A stretch of 64,000 bases of DNA from Tausonia pullulans. Its lineage: Eukaryota > Basidiomycota > Tremellomycetes > Cystofilobasidiales > Mrakiaceae. The notes beneath the pieces are model-generated. The model saw nothing but the letters and a program-made list of their open reading frames with translations, ran no database searches and was not told the origin of the DNA. Position numbers and translations under genes: made by a program. Shown in pieces: positions 43,991-55,539 of the stretch. Location of the stretch: NCBI GenBank assembly GCA_951802195.1, contig OX637636.1, positions 74,501-138,500 on the forward strand. The letters are read 5' to 3'. Position 1 is the stretch's first letter. Every line of letters starts with the position of its first letter.

Positions 43991-45110
43991 CTAGAGACGC
44001 GAAAGAGGCGGGTCCCCGGAGAGATACGAGGGGCCAGTGACGCACCGTCTTGACCAAGTTTGGAAACGTCGCTGAACTCGCCTTTGTCTGTCAGCAGTCT
44101 GAATTTGTACCTGCAAAAGAATGAGATGAGGGGGAGACAAGAAACACCTAACAGCACTTTCCGGCCTAGCATCAGTCGCCCGAGTGGCTCAGCCCGAGAG
44201 GGCGTTCTCGCTCGATCGGATTGACCGGATCTGGGCTATCACCTTCCCATCCTATCTCACAGACATGGGACACAAGCAGAAGAAGAAAAAGCGAGGAACT
44301 GAAGCGTCCGGAACTCCAGTGTCGAGCTGGCGAGCTCGACATCTTGAGAAGACGAACGAAAGAAGGCAGCCAACCTTGGCAGCACGCATACCAAGAGGCC
44401 GTCAAGGCACGAAGCGAACATGGTTCGCTGACTTAAGAGAAAGAAGGATTACTGGAAGAGTACGTGCTTGTTATTAAGCGGCTGTAACACTCAAGGCCGT
44501 CCAGAGGACGAGGGGTAGTGAGCAGTTCAGCGCAGCCTCTTGCATCGACTTCCAGCAACAGCAGCGGGCAGCCAAGTTGGAGGGCATATAGGCTAGCGTC
44601 GAGTAGAGAATGGAGACATAGTGCAGGTCTCGCTGGAGAATAAGAGCCCGGAACTGGTGAGAGCGAACGACCTGTCAGCAAGGCCTTAAAAGTTGCACCA
44701 AGGACGACCAGATCGAGGGTACCTTTCCGCGAACCCACCTGTTTATCGAGTTGTCTCCTTGATAAAGGTGGAGAGATCCATCTGCCTCGATCCAGGGCCA
44801 GTCGCGCAGCGCGTAGAGGACTCAGGATTCTTAGGCTCCTTCACAGTACCCCATGAGCTGCAAGGAGGGAGAGAGAGGGACTAAGGACCTAGTCAGTCGA
44901 GCTCAGAAAGTCGACGCAAGGAGCGGAGCGGTACACATCCACCTGGGTTCCGACGGCAATGTTGACAGGGAACTCTCGCCCGGGGAAGCTGCCTCCCAAC
45001 TTGTCCGGCTCGAGAATGGCCTCCAGCTCTCATCCGCATCAACTGTAGACGTTTATGCCAGACGACGCGCCTCACTTGAGGGAGGACCGGCGCCTTCAAA
45101 GCTGAGACCA
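43991..45110 (-). pseudogene. Unrecognised multi-piece gene or gene remnant
   Basis: Several minus-strand pieces look like real exons with flanking splice signals. One near 45060-44930 carries LGGSFPGREFPVNIAVGTQ before a GT. One near 44830-44745 carries LYALRDWPWIEADGSLHLYQ and ends at a GT. One after a CAG near 44655 carries RDLHYVSILYSTLAYMPS. One after a TTTGCAG near 44112 carries YKFRLLTDKGEFSDVSKLGQ. Stops or frame changes separate some of them, and I found neither a start nor a domain I can name. It may be a fast-evolving secreted or accessory gene, or a decayed one. Confidence 0.35.
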
Positions 45111-45569
45111 AAGGATGTCAAAGGATGTTTGATTGGACCCCTGGTGGTCAGGAAAGGAAGCGGCCCCCGAGGTTGGGCAAGGGCCAGCCAGCCTGCGAAG
45201 GACCTATTCGCATTCTCTTCCCCAGCATCTGGCGAGCGAGAGTACCAGCTGAGAAGTCACCCGGCGACGACGCCGGATCACAGCGGGGACGTGGGGATGG
45301 GGACGAAGGGAAGTGGGGAAGGAAGACATCCTTCGGCGACTATGGCTGTCTAATGGGCGTCGACTGACGTTGTGAAGGTGGCGGCGACGTGTTTCGGCGG
45401 GATCAAGGCCGTATCCGCCGACCTGGACGATTTGGTGGTCGGTGTCGAGAATAAGCGAGCTGAAAGAGGGATGGAAAGAGACGTGGGCGAGGAGCGATGG
45501 TCTAGGTGGGATCGAGCACGATGGCTTCGGAGTATTCGAGCAAGGTAGCAGACCGAGGAAGAGGTAGGA
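45111..45569. other. Gene-poor stretch next to F-box-like copy 2
   Basis: No supported coding feature. It may contain the 3' remainder of the duplicated F-box-like gene on the minus strand, since the frame following the block continues to a TAG at 45502. Confidence 0.35.
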
Positions 45570-45896
45570 CATTCTTAGCACGAGACGCGCTCCGGACTTC
45601 TGGGACGCATGGCTTCCTCTGTTCAGCCCAGATTAGCCCAGGGTGGATTTGTGATAAGCCGGTTCTCCCTCTCGAAGAGGAGCCGTTAGCGGGTCTCACT
45701 TCTGATGTTGACGGACCAGAAGGTGAAGGGGAGGCTGGCCGCCCGGAACGCGTGGCGGCAGAGGAGGAGCGGTCCGGGCCAGAGTGGGGTCTCTGTGACC
45801 TTAGAAGGGCCTGTGCGAGTCAATGGACCGAGAAAGGAGTGGACAACGAGGTAGAGGATCTCGTTGAGGAGTTGCGGGGCTGGCATGGTGGTGGTG
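45570..45896 (-). pseudogene. F-box-like gene fragment, copy 2 (inverted relative to copy 1)
   Basis: Opens with ATG at 45896 and reads MPAPQLLNEILYLVVHSFLG, then PLLLCRHAFRAASLPF and a TAA where copy 1 has TAG. After the stop the same frame resumes with RLLFEREN. Just before the stop this copy has a plausible donor (AGAA|GTGAGA), which in copy 1 is destroyed (AGAGATGAGA), and a CTGAACAG acceptor-like site follows about 90 bases later. So this copy may still be a spliced gene. A short direct duplication (GGGCTAATCTGGGCTGA) distinguishes it from copy 1. No leucine-rich repeats are seen downstream. Truncated gene or pseudogene. Confidence 0.55.
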
Positions 45897-46028
45897 GCCG
45901 AGTGATGACGCTCTCGCCGGCCCTTGCTCGATCTCCGGATGGACCGACCGCATGGATAACCCCGAGGCCGTCCCGTCGCCCGCCTCCTCTCTTCAATCGC
46001 CCAACGACGACGACAACGGCCACTCACC

Positions 46029-47706
46029 ATGGCATCCTCCTCACCACTCGACGACTTCGGAGACCGGGTCGAGCACCTTCCCGTCCTTTTTGAGGTTCAC
46101 AAGGTGCATGCGATGTCTCCTCGCTTAATTTACCGAAACCTGTCTGGTCTGCTGTGTGTATGCTCATCCCACGTCTCGCAGAGCTTGTACGGTGGTAAGG
46201 GAGACGACCTCCACTCAACCTTTGTGCCCTCGGAAACCGATGTCACATCCATGGTCGCCCTGTGCTACGAGCTCGACGCCGGTTAGTCCGTCTACTCTCG
46301 AGCCAGCTTTCATGTTAATAACATTCCTGCGAGGGATCTAACGCTCCTCGCATACAGTTTACGAGAATCCTGTACTGAGTTTTTACAATCGGCCCGCCAT
46401 CACCGACGCCTTCCTCCTCTCCCGATATGCGTCGATGCTCCAGCTGCCACGTCTTAGGACACTGACGTCGCGCCTTAGCCGGAAGCTGGCGTCCTGCGTG
46501 GGCTTCAAACCTCAGTCGCCAGTCAAAGAGCCAGAGGGGATCAGGCTCGTCAGCGTCTGGTCGGAGATCGGTGATATTGCAGAGTCCGAGTCGTTCGGTG
46601 AGTCCGTCATCAGATCAGCCGCCGCCTAAGCGCAGGGTTAACAGCCAACGTACAATCTAGATGGCTCCCACCTCGGCATCCTCTCGCACACACTCCACGT
46701 TGCTTTCCTTCCTTCTATTTTTGCCGTTCATCCTTCGTCAGCGGCCGGATCGCACTCGCTCCTTCACCTCTCTTTCCGGCTTCTGACCTTCCTCCAGTTC
46801 AACGAGAGCGGCCGCATCACCTTTCACCGCGACCATCTTGACGTTCGCGACCTCTTCGAGGGCTTCATCCCCTTCGCAGCCATCTCGGGCCTCATCGGTC
46901 GCTGGCTCGGAGGGGTTGCCATGCGGCTCATCGCGGCTGCGTGCCTGAAGGGGGCCGGCTATGACCATGGGCGCCGTTCAGCGGCCGAGGGCGACGCCGT
47001 CGCTTTCCCCTCTTCAAGGTCGCCCTCCCCCTATGCGAGGGACGCGCTGTTCTCGGGCGAGATCATTGAGACCCTCCTCGAAGCGGCGAGGGAGCGCAGT
47101 GGCGCGGGTGGCGACTCCAACGTCCTCTGGAGATCGACCCCCTTTGGCGGTCGTGGTTCCTCGCCTCTTACGTCTCCAACGACGACGGTGCCTCCCCACC
47201 AAGCGCCCTTTTACTTCCATTCGGGCTCAACCAATGAATCCTCCGCGGCTTCCTCAACTTTTTCCTCTCATGTCCTTCCTGGCGGACCGTCCACTTCGCC
47301 CCAAGCCTCCCGGACCGGCCCAACGCCACCTCTCCTCTCATTCTCCCAGCTCAAGGCGCTCTCTTCTGCCTCTCTTGCCTCTCAGAATCAGCCGCAGCAG
47401 CCGCCGTCATTGTCGTCTGGTGGCCTGCCCGTGACGCCCCCTCGACCGACAGTCCTGCGCCGGCGGACGCACTCTCGCTCGTGGGGCGCGGGTCCCCTCG
47501 GTCCGCTGTCCACATCGAGCCTAGCAGGTGTAACGGATGCGGCTGGTGCTGAGATGGACCCGGATGCAAACATGCTTGGACTAAGCGAGGTCGGAGGTGG
47601 AGGGCAGGGTACCAGGTTCGCGGGTGGCGGTCGTATCTCTCGAGCGGCAGAGAGTGCACCCGATGTGGATCGCGATGCGGGCGAGTGGTGGGAGGAGGAT
47701 GATTAG
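46029..47706 (+). CDS. Fungal protein of unknown function, possibly with an NTF2-like fold
   Basis: Exons 46029-46094, 46182-46281, 46358-46597 and 46661-47706 sum to 1452 nt, 483 residues. The N-terminal 250 residues look folded: VTSMVALCYELDAVYENPVL (an NTF2-like opening helix and Y-x-x-P turn), a strand-rich middle (RLLTFLQFNESGRITFHRDH), then DVRDLFEGFIPFAAISGLIG and a hydrophobic helix GVAMRLIAAACL that could be a membrane-associating segment. The C-terminal half is Ser/Pro/Gly-rich, disordered, ending WWEEDD. Basidiomycete proteins annotated as SigF-like NTF2-like have a similar layout (inference from memory of the family, not a search). Role unknown. Confidence 0.75.
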
Positions 47707-47915
47707 CTTGTGTCATGACACGTCCCTTTTGTATGTTCTTCTTATCCTAATGATGACTTGCTTGACGGTTGGGGGAGACGCGCGTGCCTGAGATCCGTGC
47801 GCTTCAATCACCCTCTCCCAAAATCGACGTCGCGCCACTGCCCTCTCTCGTCTGCTTCCCCTTGAACTTCCATCCTGTCTCCTCATCCTCTTACCCTCGG
47901 CCTAGCTGCTTCACG

Positions 47916-50137
47916 ATGGTGCGGACCTTTGTGCACATCCTTATCTGCCAACAGAGACCGACTCTGACCCGGGAGCGGCGTCTGAACTCAACAGAAGATC
48001 CAAGTTATCAACCGCTCGCTCGACACCCACCTCCCCGCGACGGCGGGTGCGGCCGCGCCCCAACACCGCAACCTTGACCCTGCGCTGCACCCGTTTGCAA
48101 AGCAGAGGGAGTACACACGTGCTGTGAACGCTGCCAAGATGGAGAGGTGAGTTGCTGGGCGCGAGAAGAGAGTGACTATGTGGATGGAAACGCGAGGCCT
48201 GCGCACGGAGCGGAGACGCCTGTGGAGGAGAGGACGCGGAGGGCGCCGGGCTGGGCACTTCATGAGAGGTAGCTAGGATGGCGGGCTCCGGACGCAGCTG
48301 GAGAGAGGTCTTCGGTAGTTCCCCTGACCTGGTGCATCGGGGAGGGCCGAAACGTTGGGACGAGCGGCGGACAGGGATGAACAGACTGGAACTGGTCGCG
48401 CTCCCACAGCCAGGACTGACGATGATTCCTTTGTCCCTTAGGATATTTGCCAAGCCCTTTGTTGCCTCTCTCGAGGGTCACACTGATGGTGTTTACTGTC
48501 TTGGACGCGACCCTCGGCGGACCGATGTCGTCGCCGGAGGAGGTGGAGACGGAGGTGAGAGACTTCTCGCTCTTGCTCAAGAGAAGGGAGGTATCTGGTA
48601 TGTTTAACTATTGCTGAACGCCTTCCTGCCTGCAGAGATTATTCTTCACTCGCTCACACACCGCCGGCCTTTGGTCCGGATACCGAACGCCCATCGTGGT
48701 CAGGTGAACGGCCTCTGTTTCTCGGCGTGAGTCTCTCCCTCTCTGGTACATCCGATCAAACTCTGCCTGTCTCCCCGCTTATTCCTCGTCATTCCTGCCA
48801 TTCCCAGCGACAATGGCTCCCTCCAGCGACGACTCATCTCCTGCGGACGCGACCAGACCGTCAAAATCTGGGCCTCGCCTTCGACGACGCGGACGGGAGC
48901 CGAGTTTGATTCTGCCGTTGCCTCGACGTCATCATCGCGGACGCTCGACGACGAGACCGACCAGTCGATTGAGACGGGTGCATCGCTCATGGCCATGGAC
49001 GGCGAGGCTGTCTGGGGCGCCGATGTCGAACCGCTCTTCACATACTCCGGCAAGCACGCCTTCAACGCCATCGCCCATCACCGGAATGATCCGACGTTTG
49101 CGACGGCCTCCAACTGCGTTCAGATCTGGGACGAAAGCAAGAGCGCTCCGGTCTCGACGCTCACATTTGGGTCGAGCCAGGAGACGGTCACAAGCGTGAG
49201 GTTTAACCAGAGTGAGACGAGCGTCCTTGCATCCGTCGGCACGGATAGGACAATGTGTCTGTATGATATCCGGACTGGCAAGGCCGAGCGGAGGGTTCGC
49301 ATGCAGGTCAGTAGTTGCCTTCTTTCCTTGCGGCCTATACAGCAAGTCCGAACTCGCTGACCCCGTGCGCCCGTCAATCAGATGAAGTCCAACTCGCTCT
49401 CCTGGTGCCCGACGCTGCCGACGGTGATGCTCCTCGCCTCCGAGGATCACAATCTGTACACGTTCGACATTCGGAACCTCGCTTCGCCGACGCAGATTTA
49501 CAAGGACCACGTCGCCGCGGTCATGGGTTGCGACTGGAGTACGTATAGACGCGCCCGTTTCGTCGTCACGCGGACTCGACTGACGTTGGCTTCATCTCCA
49601 TCGCAGGCCCGACGGGAGAGGAGTTTGTCTCGGGTTCGTGGGACCGGACCGTGCGGATCTGGGACCGGACCGAGGGACGGAGCAAGGATGTCTACCACAC
49701 TAAGCGCATGCAGAGGGTCTTTGACGTCGCCTACACCCCGACGTCAACGTTCGTTATGACTGCGTCCGACGACGGCAACATTCGGTGCGTTCGCCTTCCC
49801 CATTCTTCTCCCAAAACTCTTGACATACTCATCCTTTTCTCAAACCAGACTCTGGAAATCCAAGGCTTCCGCACAACTCGGTGTCGTCGACTCGCGCGCC
49901 CGCGCCGCCCAGGAGTACCGCGCCAAGTTGACGGAGAAGTGGGGCAAGACGGACCAGATCCGGCGTATCTCGAAGCGTCGCCATCTGCCGTCGTCGATTC
50001 ACAACGCGACGAACCTCAAGCGTACGATGATCGACGCCCGCAAGGCCAAGGAGGACAACCGGAGACGGCACACCAAGGCTGGGCAGGAGAGGCCGAAAGC
50101 GGAGCGGAAGAAGGTCATGCTGGGCGAAGACGAATAG
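47916..50137 (+). CDS. SOF1: SOF1/DCAF13 WD40 protein of the small-subunit processome
   Basis: Nucleolar factor for 18S rRNA maturation, part of the U3 snoRNP complex. Exons 47916-47930, 47995-48146, 48442-48554, 48636-48726, 48808-49306, 49382-49538, 49607-49784 and 49849-50137 sum to 1494 nt, 497 residues. Family marks: RNLDPALHPFAKQREYTRA near the N-terminus, FAKPFVASLEGHTDGVYC as the first WD repeat, further repeats with SCGRDQTVKIWA, NCVQIWDES, ASVGTDRTMCLYDIRTGK, DHNLYTFDIRN, SGSWDRTVRIWDR, then VYHTKRMQRVFDV and DDGNIRLWK, and the C-terminal Sof1 tail KRRHLPSSIHNA. The first coding exon is only five codons (MVRTF), chosen because its GT donor joins in phase to KIQVINRS. The linker between repeats 2 and 3 is expanded and acidic/Ser-rich. 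Confidence 0.93.
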
Positions 50138-50546
50138 AGTTCAGGGAGGCAGGTGTTAGACGACTTTTCTTTGATGACTTTTCACGAGACAGCCGTGGCT
50201 AGTGAAAGATGGTTGATGATGATGGAGAGGACGCGGAGTGACGTCTGTCCTCCCTTCGGCGCGTCAAATTGCAGGCAATGCCGCCGCCTGTCTGTTTCGC
50301 CTCGAACAACCACCATCGACAGCTCTTGTCTCACGAAAGAGTTACAGCCACGCCCAGGCGTTTCCTCTCCGCCCTTCCCTTCGTCTATTTCCCGGACGTC
50401 TGGTCTCGTCCCGGACTTGGCCTCGTCCTTCCCTCGCTCGTCGCGACGCGAACCTCTCTTCGGTGCCTTGTCGTCGATATTTATCCCCCTCGACGGCGCT
50501 AGATTGTTCTCAAAAGACTATTCGCCTCCCTTCTCAGACCTCTAGG
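50138..50546. other. Intergenic stretch between SOF1 and POM152
   Basis: 3' flank of SOF1 and pyrimidine-rich promoter/leader of POM152. No other feature. Confidence 0.6.
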
Positions 50547-53500
50547 ATGGCTCCTGTCATCCCCGAGACAGCGTTTCACCAGACAGGTCGGTTGCTGGGC
50601 TCGGATGACAGGGACGCTCGCGCGACTGACCACATGCCCACTCACTCTTTGTCCCTCTCTCTCCAGAGCAGCGCCTCTATCTTATCTCCCTCTTCCTCCT
50701 CCTCCAGGCCTACAAGGTTTACGAGCTCCTCTTTGCTCCCTTCCCCTCGTCCCTCAAGCTCGACGCCCTCGACGGGGCCTTCGTATTTGCGGTCCCGCTC
50801 CTACGCGTCCCTCGCCTGACGTATGGTGTCCGAACGAGGTGGACTCTCTTCATTGCCTTCGCTGGCCTCAACTGGCTCGCATGCGGCGGCTGGCGACTGG
50901 TGAGTGGTATCCTGGTGTGTTGTCGGGCGTCTTTGTCTCCTCTGAGCTCTCTCCTCCCCAAGATTCCGTTCGGGTCGCTCGTGCCTGTGAGCCTCGTGCA
51001 AGCACTCACGTACTACCCGACGATCTCGTCAACGTCGACCAGAGCGCGACCCCAGGACGTCATTCAGCCGAACCAGCATCTTCTCGGCCAGTTCACGCTT
51101 CACATCTCGCCGTTCTCGTGAGTCTTGTCCAGCTGGCCTGCGACCAATATGGTGGCGTATTGACATCTAGTCGACCCCTCTCGACGCGTCACCGTCTAGC
51201 ACCGCGCGCTTCCCTGTACTCCCGGCCTCGCAGCCCTTGCCATGCCTTAATAAACATAACCCCCTCGTCCTGGTCCCCATCACCTTCAACACCGTCAGTC
51301 CCGATGTCGATCAGTCAGACAGAGCGCCTCCCAATCACTGACTTCGATTCCTGCAGACCAAGCCCCACCTCATCGAGTACTCCCTTACGCTCCCGGCTTC
51401 GCAGACGGTCGTCAAATTCAACGTCTCAGCGTCCTCACTCGAGGAGCTGAGGCCAACGCGAGCCCTGAAGGAGGCATACGAGGAGGAGGAGGATGTGCTT
51501 GAAGTCGAAGACTTGCTCGAGCTCGCCGACCAGAAGAGGCGGCGCGAGGGCGGCAGTGTCATCGCCCGCCAGTCAGGACCCGAGGCGTTATCCTCTGTCC
51601 TCACTCAATCCAACTTCCTCACACTCCTGCTTCCGGTCTCCCAGGCCTCAACAATCCAGCTCTTGCGGGTCTGGTCGGCCAAGGGTGCCGAGTTCCGCGT
51701 TTCTCCGGGGGAGGTTCGGGTTTTCGAGTGTCCCGAGGTCTCCTTCGTGCCGCCGACAAACGCCCAAGGCGGAAGGGAGACGACATGGGAACGGTGCGTA
51801 GGTGAGAAGGGCACGCTCGATGTCAAGGTCAAGGGTAGCGGGGGGGGCATCCGCGTCGGCTGGGTTGCCCTCGATGACCGCCAGGGCCAGGAGAGCGGCT
51901 TCCTCGAGGGCATTGGAGAGGAGGACCTTATGTCTGCCTTTGGAGAGATCAAGGATTCCGACGACGATCTCCCTCTTGTCAAGAGCAACGCCGCCCCGAC
52001 TCTCGGCACTCTCGCGCCCCAGTCGTACCTCGCCTCCTTGCCACTCAGCTTCACCCGACCCGGAAGCAAGACGTACCGTCTCTTTACCGTCGACTCGCCG
52101 CACACGCACGCCATGACGGTTCCTTCTGTTGACAAGGAGACGTCGTTTACGTACACTGTCCTCCCCTCGCCCTCGCTCTCTTTCGGCTCGAGCTGCTCCT
52201 CGACATCACCGATCGCTCTCCTCCACCCGGACTACGCTCCTAAACACTACGTCTACCCTTCGCTCAACCTCGTCGCCGATTCTTCGCCCGTTGAGGGCCA
52301 CCCCTTTGAAGCCACCCTCATCCGCCGGCCCCTCCTCCCGGGCGGTAACGGTGGCTCTGGCTGGACCAGAGACCTCAAGATGGCTAAGCGGGACCTTGCT
52401 TACCCCGTAAAAGAGGAGGGCGTCTACAGCCTTTCCACCGTCCGCGGTGGTCGATGCCTCGGGGAGATACGTGAGCCGAGCGAATGCCGCGTCGAGATTG
52501 TGCCTATCCCAGAGGTGGCGATGGAGATTGTCCGGCTCCAGGATGACTGGTGAGTTCACGCCATGCGAGGAGTAGGCTGGTTGATGATCGCTGAGCCCTT
52601 TGACGATGGTTAGTGCCGGCGAGCTCGGCTTCGTTGCCTCGCTTTCGTTCCGCGGTACAGGGCCCTTCGAGCTTCAATACGAGGTCGAGAAGGTGGGCTT
52701 TAGAGAGAAGGTCAAGCGCACCAAAATATTCCATTATCTTCAGGAGCAACTCGTCGTCCAGGAGAAATCGGAGGGAACTTTCATGTACCGCTGGCTCAAG
52801 GTGACCGATAAAAACTACCCGGACGGAGTCCCTCTCGTTGGCGAGAGGAGGATCGAAGACGTCGAACAGGTTGTCCACCCCCTAGCCGATGCTAAGCTTG
52901 TCGACGAAGGCAAGCGGCAGGTCATTTGGGAGTGCCGCGACAAGAACGTCACGTTCAAGGTGGACCTGACGGCGGTGAGCAAGGGCGATGACGCTCTCTC
53001 AAGTCCAGGTTCCTTCTGGCCGCCTGCTGACAGACACGTGCCCCTTTCATTTTCAATCTCAGGGCAAAGCGCCTTTCACGCTCAACGTCCTTTCAGTGTC
53101 GCCAAAGTCGGATGAAGTTCACATCTTCCCTGGGCTGAAGGCCGGTCATCAGACCATCACCATTCCGGTCCCGGCAGAGAGGCTCGCCTCAGGTGGCAAC
53201 TTTACCATATCGCTAGGGGAGATCCAGGACGCCAACGGCTGCAAGCGCCGTCTCAGCGACAGCGGTCTCGACGTCGAGGTCCGGCGAAGCAGGGTGTGTC
53301 TCCAGAGAGCTCAGACGAGAGAGCTGGCCGGTTGCTGATCGACTGCCACCACAGCCAACCGCTCATATCTACTCGAAGGATCCCAGCCGTTCTGAGACCG
53401 TGGCGCGCGGCAAGGAAGTCACGATACCCCTACGCCTGACGGGTGCCAAGGTAGGCACATGGCCCTGCTTTCTGCCCAAAAAAGAGAGCTTGTCTAACTT

Positions 53501-55469
53501 CCTTGAGTCTACTCAAAGCCCTGGACGGTTAAATATCTCGATTCGAATTACCCCAACAAGATCCAGACTTTCCCGGCGATCAAGACCGAGAACGCTCAAC
53601 TCACCGTATCGGAGGCCGGCACCTATACCTTGCTCGAGGTAAGATTCCGCGACTTTTGCTCCAAGCTGAGTCATTATCTGACAGCCCACTCCCTCCTCAG
53701 GTCTCCGACCAGCACTGCCCGGGATCAATCGTTGTCGAAGAGAGCTCGTTTACCGTCAAGCACCTGCCCCTGCCGGAGGTCAGACTTCCCTCCTCAGTCG
53801 GCAAGCTCTCAAAGTCGGGATCCGCCAAGGACACCATCTACATTCGGCCCCCTGTCTGTGCCGGCGTTGAGGACTCGATCAGCCTCCAGATGCAAGGTTG
53901 GTTGCGTGAGGGTTAGTTGGTCGGTCAGACCTCTCTAGCTAATCTTCGCGGGTCTTGTATCATTCAGGCCAGGCCCCGTTCAAGGTCGAGTACTCCGTCA
54001 GCAGGGACCTCCATTCTGTCAAGCATGACTCGATCCCTTCGGCGTATACGTCTGTCAAGGTGCCCCTCAAGACCGATGAGCCGGGCGCCTACACCTACGT
54101 CTTTGAAAAGATAGGCGACGCCAACTACGACCCGCGGCCTGAAGGCGTCCAGGGCGCCTCCTCCAAGTCCGGCAAACTCATCCTCAAGCAGGAGGTCCGC
54201 GAGAGGCCCTCGGCGTCCTTTGGGACGAGCTCCGACGCGCCCATCTCGCTCTGCTCGCGGTCATTACTCAACCCGACCACGTCCGGGGGCAAGGCCCTGA
54301 TCCAATTCCGTGGCCAGGCGCCCTTCGACGTGACGCTTCACCTCCATCTCGACGAATCCTCCCAGCCGGCTGTGCGGCACATTAAGGGCGTTCAGTCGCC
54401 GTGGAAGATCGACCTACCGGACTTTGAGTTTGAGCACGTCGGCATGTACCGCATCAAGATTGCGAGCGTCAGCGATGCAAGCGGCTGTGACCGAAAGGAG
54501 CGCGAACAGGATGTGGCCGAACTCCGCGTCGAGGTCGCTGAGACGGCAAGCGTGATCCCGCTCATCAAGACGCGTGACGTGTGCGTTGGCCAGCAGCTTG
54601 ACTTCCTGCTTCAGGGAACGAAGCCTTGGAACCTTGTGTAAGTGGTTTATGTCTAAGGGTGAGAGCGTTTGCTTGGCTGAGCCTACACCCTGCAGTTATG
54701 AGTTCAACGGCGCCAGCCAGAGGGTCAAGAACATTAAAAACCCCAAGTTCTCTCGGCTCTCGGATCGCCCTGGAACGTGAGTGGTTGTTGCTGGTAGCCC
54801 CAGGCGAAGTCTTACCTGACGTATGCTTGTCCGATCTACCTAGCTTTGCGATCAAGTCGATCACTCACGAAAAGAATTTGTGCGAAGTCGAGATCAACGA
54901 CATCGTTCGTGAGGTCCACGCTATCCCCGACGCGCGCATCAGCCAGGGCAAGAACTTCATCGAGAACGTCGAGGAGGGTGAGGCCAGGATTCTTGCTTTG
55001 AAAAATGGATTGAGCTGATCGGCGATGCCTTTCTTTCCTTTTCCCTTAGGCGACCAGGCCGAAATCATATTTGATCTCATCGGCGAGCCGCCCTTCTCCT
55101 TCACGTATACACGTTCCGAGGCCGGCCGCCCGTCTAAGGTCCTCGAGACGCATGTGAGTGGCCTTTTCCCACCCATCGCTGTATGTTCAGCGCTGATCTG
55201 GGCTTCCTTCCTTTGTGACAGACTGTGACAGGCGTCATGGAGTCGTCATACTCCATCTTTGCCTTCACCGAGGGTACTTGGGCGTTGACGATGATCGAGT
55301 GTGTTCCCTCCCCTTTTGCTTCTGCGAGATCCCCCGTTCTGACTCCCCGCCACTTTCTATCCTCTTCAGGGACCGCTGGTGTCGCTACCCACCCCTTGCT
55401 GCGACGACGAGCACAGCTGATACGCCGCTCATGCTCGAGGGGACCGATCTTTTCCCACCCCTCTGGTAG
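50547..55469 (+). CDS. POM152: Nuclear pore membrane protein Pom152
   Basis: Membrane-ring nucleoporin anchoring the pore in the nuclear envelope. Sixteen exons: 50547-50586, 50667-50899, 50963-51117, 51200-51293, 51357-52549, 52614-52974, 53063-53293, 53355-53450, 53519-53638, 53701-53896, 53968-54637, 54696-54776, 54844-54977, 55050-55153, 55222-55298 and 55370-55469. Sum 3885 nt, 1294 residues, close to the yeast protein. The N-terminus has hydrophobic segments (LYLISLFLLLQAY, FVFAVPLL, LFIAFAGLNWLACGGW) that place it in the membrane. The rest is a string of Ig-like lumenal repeats, each with the recurrent G-x-x-PF motif: GTGPFELQYEV, GKAPFTLNVL, GQAPFKVEYSV, GQAPFDVTLHL, GTKPWNLVYEF, GEPPFSFTYTR. 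That repeated motif is the best family signature here. Confidence 0.93.
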
Positions 55470-55539
55470 ATAGATGGAGCGATCCTTTGAGCTGAGGTCA
55501 TGTCTATATGAAATCAATATATCTTCTCAGCCAGTCGAC
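55470..55539. other. 70-base gap between convergent stop codons
   Basis: POM152 (plus) and the alanyl-tRNA editing gene (minus) end only 70 bases apart, so their 3' UTRs very probably overlap. Confidence 0.6.

Noticed and set aside
44177-44260. tRNA-like sequence (GAGTGGCTCAG resembles a D arm / A box)
   Set aside because: No matching acceptor stem and no GTTCGA-type T loop (B box) at the right distance.
44853-45353. 166-codon plus-strand open frame
   Set aside because: Antisense to the more protein-like minus-strand pieces; no family match.
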